A DNA stretch of 64,000 nt. Source: Tessaracoccus bendigoensis DSM 12906 (GTDB taxonomy: Bacteria; Actinomycetota; Actinomycetes; Propionibacteriales; Propionibacteriaceae). A program made the position numbers and the translations under genes. The first letter of the stretch is position 1; every line of letters begins with the position of its first letter. Below the pieces are notes generated by a model. That model made no database searches. It saw only the letters and a list, made by a program, of their open reading frames with translations, and was not told the origin of the DNA. Positions 38,630 to 46,994 of this stretch are shown here, in pieces. Location of the stretch: NCBI RefSeq assembly GCF_900141915.1, contig NZ_FQZG01000005.1:51433-115432 (forward strand), read 5' to 3'.

Positions 38630-39442
38630 TCAGTTCCGGTCGTCGGGGTGGGTTCCCGTGCGTTGGCCGTTCTCAAGGGTGGCGATGTCGGCCATGTCCT
38701 GCACGCTCAGTTCGAAGTTGTCGACGTCAAGGTTCTCGCTGAGGCGCCGGGGATTGGTCGACTTCGGGATCAACGTGCCGCCGAGTTGCAGATGCCACCG
38801 GATGATCACCTGGGCAGGCGTTACCTCCAAACGGCTCGCGATACGCCCGATCACCGGGTCGTTGAGCAGGCGCCCCCGCCCCAGCGGGCTCCACGCCTGG
38901 GTAACGATCCCGTGGCGCGCATGGAACGCCCGCAGGTCGTGCTGCGGGAGCCAGGGGTGCGATTCGACCTGGTTGATCGCCGGCACCACGCCGGTCTCTT
39001 CGATCAGTCGTTCAAGATGGTTCCGGGCGAAGTTCGAGACCCCGATCGTGCGCACCCTGCCCTGTCCCTGCAACTCGATCAGCACCCGCCACACATCGAC
39101 GTACTGATTCCTCTTCGGGCGCGGCCAGTGGATCATGTAGACATCGATCCCGGTCCCCAGCGCCTTGGTCGAAGCGTCAAACGCACGCAGCACCGCCTCG
39201 GGATCCTGGCTCTCCTCACCCCAGAACTTGGACGTGACGGTGAGCGCCGCCCGGTTCACCTGTCTCAGGGCGGCACCGACTTCGTTCTCGTTCTGGTAGA
39301 ACTCGGCTCCGTCGAGCAGGCGGTAGCCGGCCTCGAATCCGGCGCGGACCACCGCCTCGGTTTCCCTCGGTGCGACCTTGTAGAGCCCGAAACCGAGTGC
39401 GGGTAGGAGGTGTCCGTCATTGAGTCTCAGATCTGCGACCAT
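38630..39442 (-). CDS. Aldo/keto reductase
   Basis: A 270-residue NADPH-dependent reductase of the 2,5-diketo-D-gluconate reductase group (AKR5-like). The catalytic tetrad is visible: Asp44 and Tyr49 in LLDGAEFYQNENEVG, Lys in LTVTSKFWGE, and His in DVYMIHWPRPKRNQY. The cofactor pocket is IRWHLQLGGTLIPKSTNPRRLSENLDV. The usual LIDTA is changed to LLDGA. The ATG at 39442 fits the family start. It is convergent with the ABC-F gene and is not part of an evident operon. The substrate is unknown. Confidence 0.93.
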   Translation of the reverse strand: MVADLRLNDGHLLPALGFGLYKVAPRETEAVVRAGFEAGYRLLDGAEFYQNENEVGAALRQVNRAALTVTSKFWGEESQDPEAVLRAFDASTKALGTGIDVYMIHWPRPKRNQYVDVWRVLIELQGQGRVRTIGVSNFARNHLERLIEETGVVPAINQVESHPWLPQHDLRAFHARHGIVTQAWSPLGRGRLLNDPVIGRIASRLEVTPAQVIIRWHLQLGGTLIPKSTNPRRLSENLDVDNFELSVQDMADIATLENGQRTGTHPDDRN

Positions 39443-39509
39443 GACCCGATTCTCTCAGGTCAGGGACGACCCCGCCCAAGGAGCTGGGAGGAATCCCTCG
39501 AAAGGCGGC

Positions 39510-39764
39510 TCAGGAGTCTGAGGGTCCGGCGAAAACCTGAACCGGGTCGGCCCGGAACGACACCGCGACCATGAGTGCCAGCGCGACGACCAGCCAGCCG
39601 AGGCCGACGCGTTCGAACTGGGTGATCGCGACCCAGGCTAGGTAGCCACCCTGCCCAATGGCGAGAGCCACCCGCAGGCTGGCCGGCCGGTCCGGGCGCT
39701 GAACGAACCAGGCGGCAGCGCTGAGCACCAACATCACCGCCCACAAGACCAGCACCATCGCCAT
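39510..39764 (-). CDS. Small three-helix membrane protein
   Basis: An 84-residue hydrophobic protein, MAMVLVLWAVMLVLSAAAWFV and onward, with three predicted helices and a short acidic C-terminus (ADPVQVFAGPSDS). ATG 39764 follows a good GGAG site. The longer frame to 39839 passes through a perfect hairpin and is rejected. I recognise no family. It is divergent from the second two-component system. Confidence 0.6.
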   Translation of the reverse strand: MAMVLVLWAVMLVLSAAAWFVQRPDRPASLRVALAIGQGGYLAWVAITQFERVGLGWLVVALALMVAVSFRADPVQVFAGPSDS

Positions 39765-40082
39765 CTCAACTCCAATTGCCCGCTCTGCCAGAAGAAATTT
39801 GAGGGCCACCTTGCGGCGGCCCTCAAATTTCCACTCCAACCGCCTTCGACTTCGGGGGGATGGCCTCCGGCAGCGTACTCATGAGCCTGATCGGCCCAGT
39901 GAGACGACCGTTCATTCGTCTCACTATTCACCGAATCTCGCAGGGGGTCGAGATCCGATACGCATACTCTGCCCTGAGCGCGAGGGACCCACCAGGGTCC
40001 CTTCGGCCTGTTTCGCAGTACTTTGGTCCTGCCCTGAACCCTGGGGTGTCTACAATGCCCCCAACCTGCAATACTTTCCGCC
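39765..40082. other. 318-bp intergenic region with two hairpins and an inverted repeat
   Basis: No gene is supported here. It holds a 13-bp perfect stem (AAATTTGAGGGCC at 39795-39807 with its complement at 39818-39830), which looks like an intrinsic terminator or attenuator in the leader of the leftward gene. It also has a 10-bp inverted repeat, AGTGAGACGA-N8-TCGTCTCACT (39898-39907 / 39916-39925), that could be an operator, and a small AGGGACCC-acca-GGGTCCCT hairpin (39983-40002). TACAAT at 40051-40056 is a plausible -10 for the kinase gene. Confidence 0.6.
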
Positions 40083-41258
40083 ATGGGGTTGAAACGGCGG
40101 TCTGTCGGGGGCGCAGCGCCTCCCGGTGAGACGCCTGCCCCCAGATCCGGCGCCCACCACGGTTGGGACCTCCTGGCCGCCTCGCCTGTGTTGTTCCTCG
40201 CCATCTACATCGCACTCATGTCCGATCCGGACACCCGTTGGCAAATCATGGCCCTCGAACTCAGCATCTGCGTCGCAGCCGCCTTGAGCACCCGATGGAC
40301 GGTGGCAGGCTCGGTCGCCACCGGCGTCCTCCTCATGCTCCTCGCGCTGACAACCGACGGCCAGACCAGGATGAGCGCGTTCGCCTGTGTCGCCCCCATC
40401 ATCGTGGCCGGTGGCCAGGGCCGCTGGCGGCTCACCGTCGGGCTGACCGCCTGGTACCTGACGGTGTTGGCGGTACTCGAGGCCCCGGACCTTCAGCCCC
40501 TGAACCTGATGCATGCGGCGATGACCTGGTCGCTGGTCCTGTGCATCGCAGTGGTCCTGGCCGCCGGGCTCGACCGGATCCGGACCCAGCGCATCGCGTC
40601 CGAACAGCGGCGAGAGGCCGAACTCCTAGAGCAGCGCAGGGCCATCGCCCGTGAACTCCACGACACGATCGCCCACACCGCCACGCTGACGCTACTGAGG
40701 GCCACCACCGCACGCGAGCATCTCGACGACAAGCCCCTGATGACTGCCGACCTCGACTTCATGGCTGCGGCCTGCAAACAGATGACGGTGGACCTGCGGA
40801 AGCTGCTGGCCGCCATCCGCGGCCCGGTGGACCAGCCCATCGCGGACGAGCCGCAAGTCTCCCCCAGGGCCGCGTTGGCCACCGCCAAAGTGACGCTGGA
40901 GCGGGCCGGTTTCCGGCCGGCGATCCTACCAGACGGCTCGCTCGACGATCTGCCTCCCGCAACCCGGCAGGCGCTGGTGCGCACTATCACCGAGGCCGCG
41001 GCCAACATCGCGAGGCACGGCGACCCGTCCAAACCTTGTTCGCTGCTGCTTGAGCGCACCGGTCAAGGTGTCGAGTTCGTCGCCACCAACACCGTGTGCG
41101 GGGCGAGGTTCCGTCACGGCAACGGGTTCGGCCTGTTGGGCCTTGGCGAGCGGATCCGATCCCTCGGCGGTGAACTCAACGTCTCCAACAATGCGCCGAA
41201 CTGGGTCCTGCACGCGCGCATCCCCTTCGGGCAGAACACAGAAGCCGCACTGCAGTGA
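40083..41258 (+). CDS. Two-component sensor histidine kinase
   Basis: A 391-residue membrane kinase. About five or six helices occupy 28-170 with short loops. The HisKA_3 region has phospho-His193 in RRAIARELHDTIAHTATLTLL. The ATPase domain carries ITEAAANIARHGD and GFGLLGLGERIRSLGGELNV. Its GTGA overlap with the next response regulator defines the pair. It is not closely similar to the kinase at 17109. It precedes a small exported-peptide gene, so a role in sensing that peptide or a related envelope signal is possible but inferred. Confidence 0.9.
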   Translation: MGLKRRSVGGAAPPGETPAPRSGAHHGWDLLAASPVLFLAIYIALMSDPDTRWQIMALELSICVAAALSTRWTVAGSVATGVLLMLLALTTDGQTRMSAFACVAPIIVAGGQGRWRLTVGLTAWYLTVLAVLEAPDLQPLNLMHAAMTWSLVLCIAVVLAAGLDRIRTQRIASEQRREAELLEQRRAIARELHDTIAHTATLTLLRATTAREHLDDKPLMTADLDFMAAACKQMTVDLRKLLAAIRGPVDQPIADEPQVSPRAALATAKVTLERAGFRPAILPDGSLDDLPPATRQALVRTITEAAANIARHGDPSKPCSLLLERTGQGVEFVATNTVCGARFRHGNGFGLLGLGERIRSLGGELNVSNNAPNWVLHARIPFGQNTEAALQ

Positions 41259-41920
41259 CCACGACTCCCGAGGATCAGATCCGAGTTCTCATCGCCGACG
41301 ACGATGCCATCGTCCGTGCGGCGCTGCGCGCCCACCTTTCGTCGAGCCCCGAGATCCTCGTTACCGCAGAGGCCACCACCGGGCGCGAGGCCCTTGAACT
41401 GCTCGCCTCGGGGCTGGAGGTGGACGTAGTGCTGATGGACGTGCGCATGCCCGAACAGGATGGCCTCTCGGCCTCCGCAGCCATCGGCAACCTGAGCGGC
41501 AAGGCACCTCGCGTCCTGCTCGTCACCTCTTTCGACACCGACGACATCGTGGTCGAGGCGCTGCGGGCCAGGTCGAACGGCCTGATCCTCAAGTCCTCGG
41601 GGGCGGAAGCCATGGTGGATGCCGTGCGGGCGGTCCACCGCGGCACCACGGTCTTCTCCGAGGGCCCGCTCTCGCGGCTCGCGGATGCCCAGCAGTCGCA
41701 GCCCCCGGCCGATATCCGCCTCACCCCACGCGAGCTCGACACGCTGAATCTCCTGTGCCAGGCGATGTCGAACGCCGAGATCGCCAAGGAACTCCACCTC
41801 TCGGAGTCGCGCGTCAAGGCGCACGTCTCGGCCATCATGACCAGGCTCGGCGTCGACAGCCGGCTACGCGTCGTGGTGCGCGCCTTCGAGCTGGGGCTCG
41901 TCACTTTGGACCGTCCGTAA
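41255..41920 (+). CDS. LuxR/NarL-family response regulator
   Basis: A 221-residue regulator. The receiver has LIADDD, phosphoacceptor Asp62 in VLMDVRMPEQDG, and the conserved Lys in LILKSSGAEAM. The LuxR-type helix-turn-helix begins LTPRELDTLNLLCQAMSNAEIAKEL and contains SESRVKAHVSAIMTRLGVDSR. GTG 41255 overlaps the kinase stop. A short exported peptide gene follows 34 bp after the stop with its own ribosome-binding site, suggesting one transcript. Confidence 0.94.
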   Translation: MTTTPEDQIRVLIADDDAIVRAALRAHLSSSPEILVTAEATTGREALELLASGLEVDVVLMDVRMPEQDGLSASAAIGNLSGKAPRVLLVTSFDTDDIVVEALRARSNGLILKSSGAEAMVDAVRAVHRGTTVFSEGPLSRLADAQQSQPPADIRLTPRELDTLNLLCQAMSNAEIAKELHLSESRVKAHVSAIMTRLGVDSRLRVVVRAFELGLVTLDRP

Positions 41921-41954
41921 TGCAGCAGTATCAATCCCTGAAAGGTGAACCATC

Positions 41955-42107
41955 ATGATCACTCGACTCGTCGTAGGCGCCTTGGCGCTCACCGCGTTCC
42001 TGCCCGCACCCAATCTGTCCGTGACCCCCGACGACACCGCGACCCCGTCGCTGACGCTGTGCAGGTTGCTCCCCTGGCTGCCCTCCTGCCGGATCTTCTA
42101 CGAATAG
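41955..42107 (+). CDS. 50-residue exported peptide, two cysteines, after a two-component system
   Basis: A short frame missed by length-based callers. AAAGGTGAA lies 7 bases before ATG 41955. The product begins MITRLVVGALALTAFLPAP, a short secretion signal with a charged start, hydrophobic core and small residues. A Ser/Thr/Asp linker follows (SVTPDDTATPSLTL), and the C-terminus has Cys36 and Cys45 in CRLLPWLPSC, then RIFYE. Two cysteines eight residues apart could form a disulfide-closed ring. The position directly after a sensor kinase and regulator resembles peptide-signal cassettes. No maturation enzyme or dedicated exporter is adjacent. I recognise no family. Confidence 0.6.
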   Translation: MITRLVVGALALTAFLPAPNLSVTPDDTATPSLTLCRLLPWLPSCRIFYE

Positions 42108-42154
42108 GCCGACCGCCGAAGGGAACTGTCCTGACCGGAGGCTAGCTTGGGGAC

Positions 42155-43300
42155 ATGTACCGCACCCTTGCCGTCTCCGGATACCGGTCGCTGCGTGACC
42201 TGACCGTGCCACTTGGCCGTGTCACGGTCGTCACCGGCGCAAACGGCTCAGGCAAATCAAGCCTGTACCGTGCCCTACGCCTGCTGGCGGGTTGCGCCCT
42301 CGGTGACGCGATCGGATCGTTGGCAGGTGAGGGTGGTCTCGGGTCCGTGCTCTGGGCCGGGCCGGAATCCCTCAAGGGGGCCCGCCGGACGGGGCTGGTC
42401 CAGGGCACGACCCGCAGTGGCCCCATCTCGCTCAGGCTCGGGATCGGTGCCGACGGGTATTCCTATCTTGTTGATCTCGGGCTACCCGTCCCCAGCGCTT
42501 CCGCATTCAGCCGCGATCCGGAGATCAAACGCGAAGCCCTCTGGGCCGGTCCTGTCATGCGCAGCGGCACGCTCATCGCCCGACGCCGTCGGTCGCTGGT
42601 GGAGGTCCGTGACGGCGATGGCCCACTGGAGGGGTTGCCTTTCAGCCTCGGCCCCCACCAGTCGATGCTGTCAGACGTCCCGGAGGCGAGGGCGCTGCGC
42701 GACGAACTCTCCGCCTGGCGTTTCTACGACGCCCTACGAACAGATGCGGCAGCACCCGCCCGCCAGCCCCGCGTGGGTACCCGTACCGGGGCCATGGCAG
42801 GCGACGGTGCGGACGTCGCCGCCGCCCTGCAGACGATCATCGAACGGGGAAGCGAGCCCATCGACCGGCACGTCGACGACGCGTTCCCAGGCAGTCGGCT
42901 CTACATCACAACAACTGCTGGGCTGTTCGACGTCGCCCTCGAACAACCCGGCATGCTGCGCCCTCTGCTGGGCGCCGAACTCTCGGACGGCACGCTGCGG
43001 TACCTGATGTGGTTGGCGGCCCTGCTGGCCCCGACGCGACCGCCGCTGATGGCCGTCAACGAACCGGAGAACAGCCTTCACCCGTCACTCCTCGCCCCCC
43101 TCGGCAGGCTGATCGCATCCTCGGTGCGCGACACTCAGGTCGTCGTGGTCACGCACTCGCAGCCACTGGTCGACGCTGTCGCCGACGCCCTCCCAGCAGA
43201 GGACTTCCAACTCGTGGAGTTGGAGAAGGACACGGGTGAGACCATCGTCGCCGGGCAGGGGCTCCTGTCAAAGCCTGTCTGGGAATGGGGGCGACGTTGA
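42155..43300 (+). CDS. AAA family ATPase (AAA_21, RecF/OLD-like)
   Basis: A 381-residue ATPase. The start MYRTLAVSGYRSLRDLTVPL and Walker A GANGSGKSS (28-36) are typical of stand-alone AAA_21 proteins. The C-terminal region has the ABC-like signature area LSDGTLRYLMWLAALL, Walker B PLMAVNEPENSLHP and the switch VVVVTHSQPLVDAV. No TOPRIM nuclease domain is fused and no partner nuclease is nearby, so it is not a complete OLD/Gabija-type defence pair. The role is unknown. Confidence 0.85.
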   Translation: MYRTLAVSGYRSLRDLTVPLGRVTVVTGANGSGKSSLYRALRLLAGCALGDAIGSLAGEGGLGSVLWAGPESLKGARRTGLVQGTTRSGPISLRLGIGADGYSYLVDLGLPVPSASAFSRDPEIKREALWAGPVMRSGTLIARRRRSLVEVRDGDGPLEGLPFSLGPHQSMLSDVPEARALRDELSAWRFYDALRTDAAAPARQPRVGTRTGAMAGDGADVAAALQTIIERGSEPIDRHVDDAFPGSRLYITTTAGLFDVALEQPGMLRPLLGAELSDGTLRYLMWLAALLAPTRPPLMAVNEPENSLHPSLLAPLGRLIASSVRDTQVVVVTHSQPLVDAVADALPAEDFQLVELEKDTGETIVAGQGLLSKPVWEWGRR

Positions 43301-43307
43301 ACGCGAC

Positions 43308-43733
43308 TCAGCGCCGTCGGCTCACCACGACGGTTCCCAACAGGAGGTCGTCGAGGGCACGACGTTCGGTGCCCAACACCAGGGCAGGGAGCACGAGGCA
43401 CTTCAACGCGGTCCGGACGATCGGGCGCCACCAGCCGAGCGGCTCACCGTCCAACCGGATGATGCCGATGCGGGCGATCAGCTGGCCAAACGATCCGCCG
43501 GTGAGGATGGTGAGGATGCTGGCTTCCACGAAGAACACCGCGAGGATCATGAACGACTTCCAGCCCGAGCCCGTCAACACTTCCATGCCGAACAGCGCAA
43601 TGGCAACGATCATGCTGGCCGCCCAGTCGCCGATGAGTGCACCGACCCGTGCCCTCCAAGGCGCGAGCGACCCGGGCCCGGAAACGGGCAGCCCGATGCT
43701 CTGCCCTGGGTACGGCTCAGCCTCTGTCGTCAC
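43308..43733 (-). CDS. RDD family membrane protein
   Basis: A 141-residue RDD-domain protein. The start MTTEAEPYPGQSIGLPVSGPGSLAPWRARVGALIGDWAAS is typical of the actinobacterial group next to glnA (compare Rv2219A). Three helices follow, with SFGQLIARIGIIRLDGEPLGWWRPIVRTALKCLVLPALVL. GTG 43733 was chosen as the family start; a longer frame to 43868 overlaps the glnA control region. It is divergent from glnA. The function is unknown; some RDD proteins act as ion antiporters. Confidence 0.85.
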   Translation of the reverse strand: MTTEAEPYPGQSIGLPVSGPGSLAPWRARVGALIGDWAASMIVAIALFGMEVLTGSGWKSFMILAVFFVEASILTILTGGSFGQLIARIGIIRLDGEPLGWWRPIVRTALKCLVLPALVLGTERRALDDLLLGTVVVSRRR

Positions 43734-43779
43734 AACCGGCAGCGTAGCAGGAGGCTCTGTTTCCAGATCTTCTCGCCTT

Positions 43780-43817
43780 GTAACGTGGCTGAAACGAACA
43801 CGCAACTGCGGGGCAAC
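43780..43817 (+). promoter_or_regulatory. Candidate GlnR operator upstream of glnA
   Basis: Four pentamers are spaced exactly 6 bases apart: GTAAC (43780), GAAAC (43791), GCAAC (43802) and GCAAC (43813). This matches the published actinobacterial GlnR layout GTNAC-N6-GAAAC-N6-GTNAC-N6-GAAAC with some mismatches. It ends 55 bp before the glnA start. No glnR gene is in the window. Confidence 0.65.
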
Positions 43818-43871
43818 GCCCCCCGCATAGCGTGAACTCCCAAGAACACTCCACTTACGAAGGGTCACCCC

Positions 43872-45293
43872 ATGTTCAAAGGCGCAGAAGATCTCCTGGC
43901 CTACATCGCATCAGAGGGCATCGAGACCGTCGACGTCCGCTTCTGTGATCTTCCCGGCGTGATGCAGCACTTCACCGTCCCTGCTTCGTCGTTCGGGATG
44001 GAGGTGTTCGAGGACGGCCTGGGATTCGACGGGTCGTCGATCACGGGATTCCAGAAGATCCACGAGTCGGACATGTCGTTGCTGCCCGACCCGACCACCG
44101 CCTACGTCGATCCGTTTCGGAAGTCGAAGACCCTAAACGTCAACTTCTTCGTGCACGATCCACTGACGAAGGAGCCCTACTCGCGTGATCCGCGCAACAT
44201 CGCCCGCAAGGCAATGGCGTTCCTGGAGTCGACCGGCATCGGCGACACCGCCTTCTTCGCCCCTGAGGCCGAGTTCTACGTCTTCGACGACATCCGCTTC
44301 GACACGTCGGCGAACGCCTCGTACTACCACATCGACTCCGAGGCCGGAGCGTGGAACTCGGGCCGGGTCGAGGACGGCGGCAACCGCGGCTACAAGGTCA
44401 AGTACAAGGGCGGCTACTTCCCCGTCGCACCCGTCGACCACTTCGGAGATCTCCGCGACGACATCGTCCGCCACATGGAAAACGCCGGCCTCGAGGTCGA
44501 GCGGGCGCACCACGAGGTCGGCACCGCGGGCCAGGCCGAGATCAACTGGCGCTTCGACACGCTACTCAAGGCCGCCGACGACGTGATGAAGTTCAAGTAC
44601 CTCGTCAAGAACACCGCATGGGAGGCCGGCAAGACCGCGACCTTCATGCCGAAGCCCATCTTCGGCGACAACGGTTCGGGCATGCACTGCCACCAGTCGA
44701 TCTGGAACGACGGCGTGCCGCTGTTCTACGACGAGAACGGCTACGCCGGGCTCTCCGACATGGCCCGTTACTACATCGGCGGCCTGCTGAAGCACGCCCC
44801 CGCGTTGCTGGCGTTCACCAATCCCTCGGTGAACTCCTTCCACCGGCTCGTGCCTGGCTTCGAGGCACCGGTCAACCTGGTGTACTCGCAGCGCAACCGC
44901 TCGGCCTGCATCCGCATCCCGATCACCGGCTCGAACCCGAAGGCCAAGCGCATCGAGTTCCGCTGCCCCGACCCGTCGTCGAACCCGTACCTCGCGTTCG
45001 CCGCGATGTTGCTGGCTGGCATCGACGGGATCCAGAACCGGATCGAGCCGATGGCCCCGATCGACAAGGATCTCTACGAGCTGCCCCCGGATGAGCACGC
45101 CGAGGTCCCGACGGTGCCGGGCAACCTGGGTGCCGTGCTCGACGCCCTCGAGGCCGACCACGAGTTCCTGCTCGTCGGCGACGTGTTCACGCCCGATCTG
45201 ATCGAGACCTGGATCGAGCTCAAGCGAGACGAGATCCAGGCCATCGCGATGCGACCGCACCCGCACGAGTTCGAGCTCTACTACGCCATCTGA
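43872..45293 (+). CDS. glnA: Glutamine synthetase, type I (adenylylated)
   Basis: A 473-residue GSI-beta enzyme making glutamine from glutamate, ammonia and ATP. Motifs include [25 protein letters not shown], the [26 protein letters not shown] segment, the ATP site [18 protein letters not shown], and the adenylylation loop DLYELPPDE containing the modifiable Tyr. Its regulator GlnE is encoded downstream (51772-54684). RBS GAAGGG precedes ATG 43872. The upstream pentamer series suggests GlnR control. A hairpin ends the transcript. Confidence 0.98.
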   Translation: MFKGAEDLLAYIASEGIETVDVRFCDLPGVMQHFTVPASSFGMEVFEDGLGFDGSSITGFQKIHESDMSLLPDPTTAYVDPFRKSKTLNVNFFVHDPLTKEPYSRDPRNIARKAMAFLESTGIGDTAFFAPEAEFYVFDDIRFDTSANASYYHIDSEAGAWNSGRVEDGGNRGYKVKYKGGYFPVAPVDHFGDLRDDIVRHMENAGLEVERAHHEVGTAGQAEINWRFDTLLKAADDVMKFKYLVKNTAWEAGKTATFMPKPIFGDNGSGMHCHQSIWNDGVPLFYDENGYAGLSDMARYYIGGLLKHAPALLAFTNPSVNSFHRLVPGFEAPVNLVYSQRNRSACIRIPITGSNPKAKRIEFRCPDPSSNPYLAFAAMLLAGIDGIQNRIEPMAPIDKDLYELPPDEHAEVPTVPGNLGAVLDALEADHEFLLVGDVFTPDLIETWIELKRDEIQAIAMRPHPHEFELYYAI

Positions 45294-45309
45294 CCGACGT
45301 CGCAACCCT

Positions 45310-45354
45310 GAAAGGGCCCTTGACCTGCATGTTTGCAGTGTCGGGGGCCCTTTC
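45310..45354. terminator. Terminator after glnA
   Basis: GAAAGGGCCC (45310-45319) pairs with GGGCCCTTTC (45345-45354). Within the loop CTGCA and TGCAG form a small inner stem. It lies 17 bases after the glnA stop. Confidence 0.75.
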
Positions 45355-45476
45355 GCAGCGCTGTCGGCTTCAAGTGGTCCCCCATCGAGCTGCTGCACTT
45401 GAACCTGTCGCTGACAGATGCCCGGAAACCCCAAGATGGCTGACCATGCCGACTCACTCGTCGAGTTCGTCGCGCC

Positions 45477-46772
45477 CTACCGCTCCGGGTCGTCGTCCAG
45501 TGGGCCGTCCTTGGGGCTGTGAGTGCGGTAGCAGCGGCGCCCGACCCGCTCCGCGAAAGCATCGAGTGCATCGATGACGTCCTGGGCGATCCAGACGCGG
45601 TTGCGCCTGTTGCCGTTCGTGCGCTGCAAGATCTCCGCCTCTTCCAGTTGCTCCACCGATCGTTGAGCAGCAGACAGGGCGACCCCCGTCGTGGATTCGA
45701 CGTAAGCGACGTTGACGGCGGGCTGGTTCAGCAAGTGCGGTAGGACCCGCCGTGCCGCGGAGCCTCGACGTGCAATCAGCCTCTCGTTCCACCTCTCGAA
45801 GATGTTCTCCAGGTCGTCCACCAGGACACGCCCGTTTCCGATCGCACGGAACGAGGCGTTGATGAACTGATGGACTATGGTCTCGGTGTATCCCTCGCGG
45901 TAGTCGGTGAGCGCCTGGAAGTAGCCCGAGGTGTCGGTCAGCAAGCCCGCCGAGACTGGGACGGTCAGCCTCCGGGTGACCCCGGATTGACGCAGCATCG
46001 CGTGGACTAGGGTCCGCCCGACGCGACCATTGCCGTCATTGAACGGGTGGATCGTCTCGAACTGCGCATGAGCGAGGGCGGCCTGGACCAGGACAGGCAG
46101 GTCGACGCGATGCACAAACCTGATCAGGTCATCGAGAGCCGCTGGGACTCTCGTGTGGTGAGGTGGTACGAACGATGCCGTGTGCGGGCTCAGCGCGTTG
46201 CTGCCGATCCACACCTGCTGGTCGCGCAACTGTCCAGGGGATGCGTACACGTGGCGGTCCAACAGTGCTTGATGCGCGGCGAGGAGCGTGTCGACGCTGA
46301 TGTCGCCGGCTAACGCGATGGCCCGTTGCATGGCGTTGACGTTTGCCGTCACCAGTTGGGCATTCGGACCGGCCTTCGCCTCGATGGCTGCCAGCGCGAG
46401 CTCACGCGCACCGGCGGTCACGCCTTCAATCTCCGAAGACGACGCCGACTCCGTCCGCAACAGCACCGACGCCAGAGGCGCCAGCTCCGTTGCCGCGTCT
46501 TCACCCTCACGAGCAGCTCGACGCTCCGCGATAGCCGTGACCTCGGCATCGAAGCGGGTGATCTCCCGCACCACGTCCTCGGCCTCGGCCTGGAGTCCTG
46601 CGTCTACCTGTAGCGTGCAGTCAGCGATGGCCACCGGAACGGCCGCCTCGTACGGTCCACGAGCCGAGAGTTGCTTGCGACGCGAGGCAGCGTGTTCCGG
46701 TTCGCGGTGCCAGGGATGTGCCTCCCAGCCGACCACGAACTCGGGATGCAGTCCGCCTCGTTCTTGGTTCAC
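45477..46772 (-). CDS. Fic-domain protein with N-terminal inhibitory helix and C-terminal HTH
   Basis: A 431-residue class-II Fic protein. The Fic active site HPFNDGNGRVGR (242-253) is intact, so AMP or a related nucleotide can be transferred to a hydroxyl. The self-inhibitory motif SSSEIEG lies upstream at 111-117, as in class-II enzymes. The C-terminal quarter contains a winged-helix-like segment (NVAYVESTTGVALSAAQRSVEQLEEAEILQRTNGNRRNRVW). GTG 46772 is used; a 12-6-12 perfect inverted repeat directly upstream is a likely autoregulatory operator. The gene interrupts the conserved glnA-glnE order, which points to insertion. Confidence 0.92.
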   Translation of the reverse strand: MNQERGGLHPEFVVGWEAHPWHREPEHAASRRKQLSARGPYEAAVPVAIADCTLQVDAGLQAEAEDVVREITRFDAEVTAIAERRAAREGEDAATELAPLASVLLRTESASSSEIEGVTAGARELALAAIEAKAGPNAQLVTANVNAMQRAIALAGDISVDTLLAAHQALLDRHVYASPGQLRDQQVWIGSNALSPHTASFVPPHHTRVPAALDDLIRFVHRVDLPVLVQAALAHAQFETIHPFNDGNGRVGRTLVHAMLRQSGVTRRLTVPVSAGLLTDTSGYFQALTDYREGYTETIVHQFINASFRAIGNGRVLVDDLENIFERWNERLIARRGSAARRVLPHLLNQPAVNVAYVESTTGVALSAAQRSVEQLEEAEILQRTNGNRRNRVWIAQDVIDALDAFAERVGRRCYRTHSPKDGPLDDDPER

Positions 46773-46782
46773 ACCGGCACGC

Positions 46783-46812
46783 TACACCACTTTAGCGAAA
46801 TAAAGTGGTGTA
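46783..46812. promoter_or_regulatory. Perfect inverted repeat upstream of fic
   Basis: TACACCACTTTA (46783-46794) and TAAAGTGGTGTA (46801-46812) flank GCGAAA. This AT-rich dyad begins 11 bases before the fic start codon and probably covers its promoter. The HTH in the Fic protein, or another repressor, may bind it. Confidence 0.7.
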
Positions 46813-46994
46813 AGGCTCTGGCGACAACAAGGATAGCCATCAGCCAGCCGACTCACGGACAACCCTGATCGCGTGACCCTGGCCCTCTCAAGACCGGCAC
46901 TGGATGTCCATATCCAGATGTCGGCGGTGTCAGATCGCCCGATCCGATGCACCCAGCCGTGGCATGGTTCTGGCCAGGCTCCTAGACTGCCTCC

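Noticed and set aside
42155..43300. Gabija/OLD-type phage-defence system around the AAA ATPase
   Set aside because: The ATPase lacks a TOPRIM domain and no UvrD-like helicase or nuclease partner is adjacent.
45477..46772. Fic-antitoxin (Fic/FicA, Doc/Phd) toxin-antitoxin pair
   Set aside because: The inhibitory motif is inside the Fic protein itself and there is no separate small antitoxin gene next to it.
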